Below are positions 51,014 to 57,815 of a DNA stretch of 64,000 nt, piece after piece. The translations under genes and the position numbers were made by a program. Position 1 is the stretch's first letter; each line of letters starts with the position of its first letter. A model generated the notes under the pieces. That model worked only from the letters and a program-made list of their open reading frames with translations. It ran no database searches and had not been told where the DNA came from. Source of the DNA: Actinomadura viridilutea (lineage in GTDB: Bacteria > Actinomycetota > Actinomycetes > Streptosporangiales > Streptosporangiaceae). The stretch lies in the NCBI GenBank assembly GCA_003001795.1, contig PVNI01000017.1:1-64000 (forward strand), written 5' to 3'.

Positions 51014-51919
51014 TCACTCGGAGACCGCGACGTACGGCCAACCACCCGACTCCTTCTGCTCGTCGAGGTCCACCTCGACGCCGGGCAGGGCCTGCCGCAC
51101 CCGCTGCATCATCGCGTCGCTGAGGAAGTGGTGATGCAGGTCGAGCCGACGCAGATGAGTGAGCGGCTGCCCCGACAGCAACGCCTCCGCCCCCTCATCG
51201 GTCAACGCACCCAGGGCCAGGCTCAGCGACTCCAACCGCGCCACGATCGGAGCGCTCGCCAGCGCCGCCGCGATCTCGTCGGCGATCTCGGCGTCCTCCA
51301 GCCCCAGACGGCGCAGGGACGGAAACCGCTCCCCGCTCAAGATCGGCGCCAAGTCCGCCGCGGTGACGTCGCCCCCGTACTCCTCGGCGCCCAGCCACAG
51401 GTCGAGATGCTCCAGATTGGGCAGGTCAGAGGAGGTGATCGCGCGCACCACTCCGGGGGCCATACCGCCGGTCTCCAGCCGCAGCCGCCGCAGCGCCGTG
51501 CCGGCGAACGGCCGCATCCGCAGCGTGCCGCCGCGCACCTCCAGGGTCTCCAACCGGGGGAACGCCTCGACCAGCCGGGTGATGTCCTCCCGCTCGATCC
51601 AGGAGATCTCGCTCTCCTCGTACACGACGTCGCCGACGAACAAGTGGCGCAGCGCGGGCAGCCGGTCGGCGTGCTCGGCGAGCAGCGAGATCGTGTCGCA
51701 GCCGTCGTCCCAGCCGGTGACCAGGTGAGTCAGCCGGGCGGCGTCGACGGTGTCCAGGAACTCCTGGAAGATCTCCGGGAACGGCCGCTTCCAGTCGTAT
51801 CGCACCCGCCAGGCCGTCGCGCCGGGGACGTCGGCGGGCCGGGGGCGGCGCCCGTCCTCGTCGAAGACGTCGGTCACCGACAGCCCGGCGAAGTGTGACA
51901 GGTGCTCGTTGACGGTCAT
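51014..51919 (-). CDS. STM4015-family LRR protein, copy 3
   Basis: 301-aa paralogue. The N-terminus matches copy 2 (TVNEHLSHFAGLSVTDVFDE, then FQEFLDTVDAARLTHLVTGWDD). From the middle on it matches copy 4: LFVGDVVYEESEISWIERED, LALGALTDEGAEALLSG and QRVRQALPGVEVDLDEQ. The tail is KESGGWPYVAVSE. The switch of similarity partners inside the gene indicates recombination among the array members. ATG 51919 by homology. Confidence 0.9.
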   Translation of the reverse strand: MTVNEHLSHFAGLSVTDVFDEDGRRPRPADVPGATAWRVRYDWKRPFPEIFQEFLDTVDAARLTHLVTGWDDGCDTISLLAEHADRLPALRHLFVGDVVYEESEISWIEREDITRLVEAFPRLETLEVRGGTLRMRPFAGTALRRLRLETGGMAPGVVRAITSSDLPNLEHLDLWLGAEEYGGDVTAADLAPILSGERFPSLRRLGLEDAEIADEIAAALASAPIVARLESLSLALGALTDEGAEALLSGQPLTHLRRLDLHHHFLSDAMMQRVRQALPGVEVDLDEQKESGGWPYVAVSE

Positions 51920-51977
51920 GGATGTCCTTTCGGCGTCGAACGGGACCGCTCCTACCAAGCGCCCCCGACAGTCCGCA
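51920..51977 (-). promoter_or_regulatory. Conserved upstream block, STM4015 copy 3
   Basis: The block before copy 3 keeps ggactgtcgggggcgcttgg and ggtcccgttcgac; taggac is taggag here. cgaaaggac serves as ribosome-binding site. Confidence 0.7.
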
Positions 51978-52033
51978 GCACCGAATCCCGGGGCGACATG
52001 CGCGAACGGCTTCCCCGGCGAGGCGGGCGGGCG

Positions 52034-52957
52034 TCACTCGGAGACCGCGACGTAGATCCAGTCGCCCCGTCGCTCCATCTGCTCGTCGAGGTCCACCTCG
52101 ACGCCGGGCAGGGCCTGCCGCACCCGCTGCATCATCGCGTCGCTGAGGAAGTGGTGATGCAGGTCGAGCCGACGCAGATGGGTGAGCGGCTGCCCCGACA
52201 GCAGCGCCTCCGCCCCCTCATCGGTCAACGCACCCAGGGCCAGGCTCAGCGACTCCAACCGCGCCACGATCGGAGCGCCCGCGACCGCCGCCGCGATCTC
52301 GTCGGCGATCTCGGCGTCCTCCAGCCCCAGATGGCGCAGGGACGGGAACCGCTCCCCGCTCAAGATCGGCGCCAGATCGGCCACGGTGGTGTCGCCGCCG
52401 TAGATCTCGACGCCCAGCCACAGGTCCAGGTGCTCCAGGTCGGGCAGGTCGCAGGCGCCGACCGCGCGCACCACCTCGGAGGGCAGCCCGCCGCTTTCGA
52501 GCCGCAGCCGCCGCAGCGCCGTACTGGCGAACGGCCTCATTCGCAGCGTGCCGCTGCGCACCTCCAGGGTCTCCAACCGGGGGAACGACTCGACCAGCGG
52601 GGTGATGTCCTCCCGCTCGATCCAGGAGATCTCGCTCTCCTCGTACACAACGTCGCCGACGAACAAGTGGCGCAGCGCCGGCAGGCGGTCGGCGTGCTCG
52701 GCGAGCAGCAGGGGGATGTCGACGGTCCGCTCGCCGAAGTCGTCGAAGCCCCCCTCGAAGCCGATGACCAGATGGGACACCCGGGTGGTGTCCACGGCGT
52801 CGAGGAAGTCCCGGAAGATCTCCTCGAAGGGTCTGCCGTCGTACTCGGTCCGGATGCGCCAGGCGGTCGCGCCCGGGTCACCGGTCGGCGGCGCGTCGGC
52901 GGAGAAGTCTTCGACCGGCAGTCCGGCGAAGTCCGACAGATGCTCGTAGATGGCCAT
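52034..52957 (-). CDS. STM4015-family LRR protein, copy 4 (array-distal)
   Basis: 307-aa paralogue and first gene of the transcript direction. The N-terminal part resembles copy 1 (DAVDTTRVSHLVIGFEG versus DAVDTTRVSHLVFGFDD) but has an extra FGERTVDI segment. The C-terminal half resembles copy 3. Ends VEVDLDEQMERRGDWIYVAVSE (tail quoted: DWIYVAVSE). All four copies keep the HHHFLSDAMM block before the tail. ATG 52957 has a ggaaaggga site. Its promoter region is shared head-on with the metQ terminator. Confidence 0.9.
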   Translation of the reverse strand: MAIYEHLSDFAGLPVEDFSADAPPTGDPGATAWRIRTEYDGRPFEEIFRDFLDAVDTTRVSHLVIGFEGGFDDFGERTVDIPLLLAEHADRLPALRHLFVGDVVYEESEISWIEREDITPLVESFPRLETLEVRSGTLRMRPFASTALRRLRLESGGLPSEVVRAVGACDLPDLEHLDLWLGVEIYGGDTTVADLAPILSGERFPSLRHLGLEDAEIADEIAAAVAGAPIVARLESLSLALGALTDEGAEALLSGQPLTHLRRLDLHHHFLSDAMMQRVRQALPGVEVDLDEQMERRGDWIYVAVSE

Positions 52958-53016
52958 CGAGTCCCTTTCCGTGTCGAACGGGACCCGTTCCTACCAACCG
53001 CCGCGGACATTCCGCT
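52958..53016 (-). promoter_or_regulatory. Conserved upstream block, STM4015 copy 4
   Basis: The most diverged copy of the block: on the minus strand it keeps ttggtaggaa, gggtcccgttcgac and cggaaaggga, while the distal part has changed to cggaatgtccgcggcgg. As the first gene's upstream region this one most likely contains the main operon promoter. Confidence 0.6.
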
Positions 53017-53050
53017 GCGTTTTCGGTCGGCGCGACGGCGGACTGCGCGG

Positions 53051-53085
53051 GACGGCCCCCGGCGCGGGAGCGACCGGGGGCCGTC
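53051..53085. terminator. Terminator hairpin after metQ
   Basis: Perfect 12-bp stem (53051-53062 with 53074-53085), 11-nt loop, 18 bp past the metQ stop on the minus strand. It insulates the metNIQ transcript from the STM4015 array, which starts about 100 bp further along. Confidence 0.85.
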
Positions 53086-53102
53086 GGGATCGCCGCGGCG
53101 CG

Positions 53103-53909
53103 TCAGAACGCGGGCAGCACCGAGCCCTTGTAGGTGTCCTCGATGAACTTCTTGACCTCGGGGCTGCGCAGCAGCTCGACCAGCTTCTTGATCTGCGGGT
53201 CGTCGGCGTCCTCCGGCTTGGTGACGACGCCGTTGACGTACGGGTTGCCCTCGGCCTTCTCGCTGACCAGCGCGTCCTCGGCGGGGGTCAGCTTGGCCTC
53301 CAGGGCGTAGTTGCCGTTGATGACCGAGGCGTCGACGTCCGGCAGCTGGCGCGGCAGCGCGGCGGCGTCGGCGGGCTTGATCGTGATGTTCTTGGGGTTG
53401 GCGGCGATGTCCTTCTCGGTGGCGTTCTGGCCCGCGCCCGGCTTGAGGGTGATCAGGCCGTTGTCGGCCAGCAGCTTCAGCGCCCGCGCCTCGTTGGACG
53501 GGTCGCTGGGCACCGCGACGGTGGCTCCCTGCCGCAGGTCCTGCAGGTCGCCGACCTTCTTGGAGTAGACGCCGAGGGGCTCCAGGTGCACGCCGGCGAC
53601 GAAGGTCAGCTTCTGTCCCGTCTTCTGGTTGGACTCGTCCAGGTACGGCTTGTGCTGGAAGTAGTTGGCGTCGAGCTGGCCGTCGTTGAGCGCGGGGTTC
53701 AGCTGCTCGTAGTTGCTGAACTCGCGGATCTCCAGCTTGAGGCCGTTCTTGGCCGCGAGGTTGTCCTTGACGAACTTGAGGATCTCGGCGTGCGGCACCG
53801 AGGTGGCGCCGACGGTGAGGGTGTCGTCGGAGTCGGCGCCGCCGCCGCAGCCGGCCAGGCCCAGCAGCAATCCGGCGGACGCGACGAGGGCAGTGATCTT
53901 GCGCAGCAC
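53103..53909 (-). CDS. metQ: Methionine ABC transporter binding lipoprotein MetQ
   Basis: 268-aa lipoprotein receptor of the NlpA family. The lipobox LAGC puts the lipidated Cys at 21. TLTVGATSVPHAEILKFVKDN is the family N-terminus, DANYFQHKPYLDE and GVHLEPLGVYSKK are ligand-pocket blocks, and VINGNYAL holds the conserved Asn near the carboxylate of methionine. GTG start with an aaagg site. Last gene of metNIQ on the minus strand. D/L-methionine is the expected ligand, though NlpA relatives can bind dipeptides. Confidence 0.93.
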   Translation of the reverse strand: MLRKITALVASAGLLLGLAGCGGGADSDDTLTVGATSVPHAEILKFVKDNLAAKNGLKLEIREFSNYEQLNPALNDGQLDANYFQHKPYLDESNQKTGQKLTFVAGVHLEPLGVYSKKVGDLQDLRQGATVAVPSDPSNEARALKLLADNGLITLKPGAGQNATEKDIAANPKNITIKPADAAALPRQLPDVDASVINGNYALEAKLTPAEDALVSEKAEGNPYVNGVVTKPEDADDPQIKKLVELLRSPEVKKFIEDTYKGSVLPAF

Positions 53910-53940
53910 GAGAAGTGCCTTTCTGCTCGGTGACTACGGG

Positions 53941-53982
53941 GTCGGACAAGCGGGGTCGGACAAGCGGGGTCGGGGACGCGGG
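53941..53982. repeat. Three-copy 14-bp minisatellite between metI and metQ
   Basis: gtcggacaagcggg occurs twice exactly (53941-53954, 53955-53968) and once diverged (gtcggggacgcggg, 53969-53982). Same period as the minisatellites at 15328 and 31503. Confidence 0.85.
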
Positions 53983-54006
53983 TCCGGGCGTCGGCCGGAC
54001 CCGGTG

Positions 54007-54663
54007 TCATTTGTGGGTGAGGCGCCGCACGGCCAGGTCGCCCAGCGACTGCACCAGCTGCACCAGCGCGATGAGCAGCACGAGGATGGCCAGCATCATC
54101 CCGGTCTCGAAGCGCTGGTAGCCGTAGCGGATCGCCAGGTCGCCCAGGCCGCCGCCGCCGATCGCGCCCGCCATCGCCGAGTAGCTGATGAGGGCGACGA
54201 CGGTGACGGTCAGGCCCGCCACGAGCCCGGGGCGCGCCTCGCGCAGCAGCACCTTCCCCACGATCTGGACGCGGGAGGCGCCCATCGCCTGGGCGGCGGC
54301 GACCACGCCCGGGTCCACCTCGCGCAGCGCGGTCTCCACCAGGCGCGCGTAGAACGGGATGGCCGACAGTGTCAGCGGCACGATCGCCGCCTGGGTGCCG
54401 ATGGACGTGCCGACCAGTGCCCGCGTGAACGGGATGATCGCCATCATCAGGATCACGAACGGCAGCGACCGGCCGATGTTGACGATCACGCCGAGCACCT
54501 GGTTGACCGGCGGCGCGGGCAGCAGCCCGCCGCGGTCGGTCAGCACCAGCAGCACCCCGAGCAGGATGCCGCCGAGCGCGGTGAACAGCGTCGACCACAC
54601 GGTCATCTGCAGCGTCTCCAGGGTGCCCTGGCGCAGCAGCGGAACCATCTCGTCCCAGGTCAT
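54007..54663 (-). CDS. metI: Methionine ABC transporter permease MetI
   Basis: 218-aa inner-membrane permease with five hydrophobic helices and the EAA coupling motif (AAAQAMGASRVQIVGKVLLREA). TLEMTVWSTLF-like start (ETLQMTVWSTLFTALGG) and TAIPFY-equivalent LSAIPFYARLVE are MetI blocks. The ATG overlaps the metN stop by 4 bp. Normal length for the family. Confidence 0.93.
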   Translation of the reverse strand: MTWDEMVPLLRQGTLETLQMTVWSTLFTALGGILLGVLLVLTDRGGLLPAPPVNQVLGVIVNIGRSLPFVILMMAIIPFTRALVGTSIGTQAAIVPLTLSAIPFYARLVETALREVDPGVVAAAQAMGASRVQIVGKVLLREARPGLVAGLTVTVVALISYSAMAGAIGGGGLGDLAIRYGYQRFETGMMLAILVLLIALVQLVQSLGDLAVRRLTHK

Positions 54664-55703
54664 GAGACCGGCGCCTCCTCTTCGGTCGCGGTGTCGCCCG
54701 CGCCGGCCGCGTCGCCCGCGACGCCGTGGACCTCGACGGTCAGGCCCGCCTCGCGCAGATGGGCCAGCTGCGCGGCGTTGACGTCGGGCGGGCCGGGCAG
54801 CTCGATGCGCAGCCGTCCGATGCGCGTGCCGCCGATGTCCTCGACGGCGCCGCCGAGGATGTTGACGTCGATGGAGTACGTGCGGGCCAGCGTCGACACG
54901 AACGGCCGGTCCGCGCTCTCCCCCTCGAAGGTGACGTCCACCACGGTCGTGTCGCCTCGCAGCACCGGCTCGGGCAGCGGGAACAGCCCGCGGGCCAGTT
55001 CCGAGCCGGGGCGCAGCAGCAGCTCGCGGACCGGGCCGGACTCCACCACGCGGCCCTGGCGCATGACGGCGGCCGAGTCGCAGATGCGCTTGACCACGTC
55101 CATCTCGTGGGTGATCAGCAGGATGGTCAGGCCGAGCCGCCGGTTGAGGTCGCGCAGCAGCTCCAGGATGGACGCGGTGGTCTCGGGGTCGAGCGCGGAG
55201 GTGGCCTCGTCCGACAGCAGCACCTTGGGCCGCCCGGCCAGGGCGCGGGCGATGCCGACGCGCTGCTTCTGCCCGCCGGAGATCTGCGCCGGGTAGGCGT
55301 CCGCGTGCTCGGTCAGCCCGACGAGCTCCAGCAGCTCGGCCACGCGCGCGGCGCGTTCGGCGCGGGGCACGCCCATCACCTCGAGCGGGAACGCGACGTT
55401 GCCCGCCACGGTCCGGCTGGACAGCAGCCCGAAATGCTGGTGGATCATGCCGATGCGCTGCCGGGCGCGGCGCAGCTCGCCGCCGGACAGCTCCAGCAGG
55501 TCCCGCCCGTCCACCCGGACGCGCCCCTCGTCGGGGCGTTCCAGGAGGTTGACGCAGCGCAGCAGGGTGCTCTTGCCCGCGCCGCTGCGGCCGAGCACGC
55601 CGAACACCTCGCCTTCGCGGACGGTCAGGTCGACGCCGTCGACGGCGGTCACCTCGCGCCCGCGGGCGCGGTAGACCTTTCGGAGTTTCTCGATCTGAAT
55701 CAA
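54660..55703 (-). CDS. metN: Methionine ABC transporter ATPase MetN with NIL domain
   Basis: 347-aa ATPase. Walker A GRSGAGKST, signature ISGGQKQRVGIARAL, Walker B VLLSDEATSALDPETT. The C-terminal 90 residues form the NIL (ACT-like) domain that binds methionine and inhibits transport when the cell is replete. The start is TTG at 55703 (IQIEKLRKVY), with no good Shine-Dalgarno sequence. First gene of metNIQ. A leader of several hundred bases with mini-ORFs and an inverted repeat lies upstream, suggesting attenuation control. Confidence 0.93.
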   Translation of the reverse strand: MIQIEKLRKVYRARGREVTAVDGVDLTVREGEVFGVLGRSGAGKSTLLRCVNLLERPDEGRVRVDGRDLLELSGGELRRARQRIGMIHQHFGLLSSRTVAGNVAFPLEVMGVPRAERAARVAELLELVGLTEHADAYPAQISGGQKQRVGIARALAGRPKVLLSDEATSALDPETTASILELLRDLNRRLGLTILLITHEMDVVKRICDSAAVMRQGRVVESGPVRELLLRPGSELARGLFPLPEPVLRGDTTVVDVTFEGESADRPFVSTLARTYSIDVNILGGAVEDIGGTRIGRLRIELPGPPDVNAAQLAHLREAGLTVEVHGVAGDAAGAGDTATEEEAPVS

Positions 55704-55808
55704 GGGGATTTCACCCGTGCGGGTCGACCGCGCAGGAGTCGCCGCGCGGTTGCGTGGACGGTCGGTCGGGGACGCGGAGCCGGATCGGGCCGTGCGGACG
55801 GCGGGGTT

Positions 55809-55865
55809 CTAGGCGCGGCCGGGCGGATACGGCGCGTGGCTCAGCAGATGGATCTCAAAGGTCAT
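55809..55865 (-). CDS. 18-aa mini-ORF in the metN leader
   Basis: ATG 55865 to TAG 55809 encodes MTFEIHLLSHAPYPPGRA, about 105 bases upstream of metN. It has only a weak gagcagc site. It follows the polycysteine mini-ORF by 65 bases on the same strand. It could be a translated leader element; no similarity recognised. Confidence 0.3.
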   Translation of the reverse strand: MTFEIHLLSHAPYPPGRA

Positions 55866-55929
55866 GTGCGCTGCTCGATGTCGTGCGGAGGTCGGCTCGC
55901 TTCGGGGCGCGAGGCTTCGGTCGGGGCCC

Positions 55930-55977
55930 TCAGCGGTCGCACATTCGACACCGACAGGTACACCCCGTCGCGCGCAT
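55930..55977 (-). CDS. Polycysteine leader mini-ORF upstream of metNIQ
   Basis: ATG 55977 to TGA 55930 encodes MRATGCTCRCRMCDR, 4 Cys in 15 residues (positions 6, 8, 10, 13). Polycysteine short ORFs act as cysteine-responsive attenuators upstream of sulfur-metabolism operons in mycobacteria. This one lies on the coding strand about 225 bases before metN and overlaps one arm of a 9-bp inverted repeat, which would let ribosome stalling alter RNA folding. No clear Shine-Dalgarno sequence. Too short for statistical certainty; position and composition make it credible. Confidence 0.5.
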   Translation of the reverse strand: MRATGCTCRCRMCDR

Positions 55978-56010
55978 GGCTCGCGGACGGCGCGTCGGGC
56001 AGGGGTGTAC
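55958..56010 (-). promoter_or_regulatory. Inverted repeat embracing the polycysteine start codon
   Basis: ggggtgtac at 56002-56010 and gtacacccc at 55958-55966 are exact complements, separated by 35 nt. The mini-ORF ATG (55975-55977) lies in the loop and its Cys codons enter the 3' arm. Translation would melt the stem. No SAM riboswitch consensus was recognised in the leader. Confidence 0.5.
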
Positions 56011-56230
56011 GGCAGTCACGGGTCATCAGTAAACCGGGCCGACACTGATGGTGCAAATCCAGACGTTCGGGTCGAAGGCGGTCGTGACAGGACTCACAGC
56101 GCCGCGCCCGCGCCGGCCGACGCGGCGGCGCCGGAGCCCGCGGGCCCGCCCACCGGCGGACTGTGGCGTCCCGGTGGGAGCGATCTCCCACGGCGAACAG
56201 TCCAATCTCATGGTGCGAACAGGTGAAACG

Positions 56231-56260
56231 AGACGTTCTGGACGTCTAGAGTGTCGACAC
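56231..56260. promoter_or_regulatory. Palindrome pair upstream of the 56320 gene
   Basis: AGACGT-N5-ACGTCT (56231-56247) is a perfect inverted repeat and GTGTCGACAC (56251-56260) a perfect 10-bp palindrome, three bases apart. They precede a terminator hairpin. Operator-like; the regulator is unknown. Confidence 0.4.
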
Positions 56261-56263
56261 GGG

Positions 56264-56286
56264 GCCCTCCTCAGGAGGGCTCTTTT
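56264..56286 (+). terminator. U-tailed terminator/attenuator before the 56320 gene
   Basis: Stem gccctcc (56264-56270) with ggagggc (56274-56280), loop tca, then tctttt. This is the only hairpin in the window with a clear U-tract on the + strand. Only 33 bp separate it from the following ATG and no + strand gene ends upstream, so it may attenuate a leader transcript. Confidence 0.6.
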
Positions 56287-56319
56287 CCTGTACCTCGCGT
56301 CATCCAGAGGACCCGAAGC

Positions 56320-56892
56320 ATGAACGAGCATGAGCTGCGCGCGGAGTTGGTGCGGCTGCTGCGCGACGGGATTACCGAACCCGCTCCGACCGCGGTGGAC
56401 GGTGAGCGCGGACTCGTGCCGCTCGCGCTCGACGTGGACGGCGACGTCGCCGTCATCTCGTTCCTGCGACATCAGAACGGCGCCCCGGGCGGCTGCTTCA
56501 TCGAAGGTGTCACGTTCCACAAGCGGGACGGCGAATGGATCGAGCTCGGCGGCGGCGGGTCGTGGGCGCCCGACGAGCCGCTGGCGCGGCGTCCGGCCGC
56601 CGAGCTCGGCGGCCACCTGATCCGGTACGCCACGGGCCGCGCCGTCCGCAACGCCAACCGCCTGTTCCCGTGGGGCGCCAAGTGGGTCAACCAGGCGAAG
56701 CTGCGCGCCTCGAGCGAGGTCGCGCGGATCCGGGTCGGCACCCGTCTGCTGGACGTCCCCGCGCACGGGCACGTCGTGGTGGTGTGGACGGCGCGCCGCG
56801 ACCCGGTCGTCGAGGCGCTGGCCCACGACGGCACCGTCCTGCAGACCCTGGACCTCGGTCCTCGGCTCGCCCCCCTGGCCACGACGGCCTGA
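56320..56892 (+). CDS. Hypothetical cytoplasmic protein
   Basis: 190 aa, ATG with an agagga site. No signal peptide or membrane helix. N-terminal ELRAELVRLLRDGITEPAPT is helical. The centre (VAVISFLRHQNGAPGGCFIEGVTFHKRDGEWIELGGGGSW, read here in parts) and C-terminus (HVVVVWTARRDPVVEALAHDGTVLQTLDLG) look beta-rich. I do not recognise the family. The gene is preceded by palindromes and a U-tailed hairpin, which suggests tight regulation. A CopD-like membrane gene follows after 23 bp on the same strand. Confidence 0.75.
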   Translation: MNEHELRAELVRLLRDGITEPAPTAVDGERGLVPLALDVDGDVAVISFLRHQNGAPGGCFIEGVTFHKRDGEWIELGGGGSWAPDEPLARRPAAELGGHLIRYATGRAVRNANRLFPWGAKWVNQAKLRASSEVARIRVGTRLLDVPAHGHVVVVWTARRDPVVEALAHDGTVLQTLDLGPRLAPLATTA

Positions 56893-56915
56893 CCCCATCT
56901 CCCCCGAGAAGAACC

Positions 56916-57311
56916 ATGCTCGCCATCACCTGGGACACCGTCCGGATCTTCCTGCACGTGCTGGCCGCGACCGTATGGGTCGGCGGACAGCTGACCCTGA
57001 CCGCCCTGCTGCCCGTGCTGCGCGGCGCGGGCGGTGACCTCTCACGGCGCGCCGCCCGCCAGTTCAACCGGGTCGCGTGGGCCGCGTTCGCCGTGCTCGT
57101 GGCGACGGGCGTGTGGAACATCGCGGCGGTGGGCGACACGGAGGGGGCGTACCAGACGACCCTCCACGTGAAACTGGCCGTCGTGCTGGTGTCGGGCGTC
57201 GCCGCCTTCCTCCACGGCAGGGCGTCGACGCCGAAGGGGCTGGCCGTGTCCGGGGCCGTCAGCGGCGTGTCCGCCCTCGCCGCCCTGTTCCTCGGCGTCA
57301 TGCTCGGCTGA
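56916..57311 (+). CDS. CopD-like small membrane protein
   Basis: 131 aa, four transmembrane helices. The N-terminus TWDTVRIFLHVLAATVWVGGQL has the conserved His and Trp-x-Gly-Gly of the CopD/copper-resistance-D and related heme-binding membrane families. FNRVAWAAFAVLVATGVWNI and LHVKLAVVLVSGVAAFLHG hold further conserved His. Possible role in copper or heme handling at the membrane; the family is broad. Probably one transcript with the preceding hypothetical gene. Confidence 0.78.
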   Translation: MLAITWDTVRIFLHVLAATVWVGGQLTLTALLPVLRGAGGDLSRRAARQFNRVAWAAFAVLVATGVWNIAAVGDTEGAYQTTLHVKLAVVLVSGVAAFLHGRASTPKGLAVSGAVSGVSALAALFLGVMLG

Positions 57312-57319
57312 GATCGGCT

Positions 57320-57815
57320 GTCCGTCTCCCGGACGCCGGAGCGCGACGCGCCGACGTCCGGGCGAGGCCGCAGGCGCCGGTCGTCGGCGCCGAGTGCGGC
57401 TGCCGCGGCCGACAGGCGGGCGCGAACCGTCCCCTCCGACGAGTCGAGCACGCGGGCGACGCACGCGACGAAGGCGCCGCCCGCCGCGGCCCCGCGCGGC
57501 GTGAGCGGGCGCTCCTCGGCGTTCGCGCTTCGGCGTCCGCCGCGAGGCGACGCAGCGGGACGCGGTGGCGACCTGCCAGATGACCTGCGCCGACCGCACG
57601 CCGGGGCGTCCTCCGCGGGGACCGCGCACGACCGCGCCCATGGTGCGGCGCAGGTCGCCGGGACGGCCGTGCGCGGTGACGATCACGACGTGGCGGCGCG
57701 GAACGTCGCGGGCGAGCCGCTCGGCGACGGCCGGCCCGTCCAGGCAGGGCGGGTCCCGGTCGAGCACGGCCGCGTCCGGCTCGAGCGGCGGGTCGTCCCC
57801 CCGGCCGTCGTCAGG
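57320..57815 (-). pseudogene. Decayed NarL-type response regulator
   Basis: Minus-strand translation gives a receiver-domain middle (DAAVLDRDPPCLDGPAVAER, then RRHVVIVTAHGRPGDLRRTM) in one frame. A LuxR-HTH-like end (ERPLTPRGAAAGGAFVACVA, then LDSSEGTVRARLSAAAAALG) follows in another frame. The first acidic residues of the receiver and the HTH core around REREVL are lost, and at least one frameshift lies near 57540-57600. The remnant ends against the stop of the flavoenzyme gene. No intact ORF covers the 500-bp interval. Confidence 0.55.

Larger units (their letters stand above)
48965..53016 (-). repeat. Four-unit tandem gene array, about 1.03 kb per unit
   Basis: Distances between successive STM4015 start codons are 1023, 1029 and 1038 bp. 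Each unit comprises one LRR gene, a short spacer and the conserved upstream block. Units are diverged at the protein level but share long identical DNA stretches, for example around the HHHFLSDAMM coding segment and the block. Confidence 0.9.

Noticed and set aside
48965..53016. STM4015 array as a mobile element or phage-borne repeat
   Set aside because: No transposase, integrase, terminal inverted repeats or target duplications are visible. Units are gene duplications with their upstream block.
55704..56060. SAM riboswitch expected before metN
   Set aside because: No SAM-I, SAM-II or SAM-IV core sequence could be matched by eye on the minus strand. The leader fits mini-ORF-based attenuation better.
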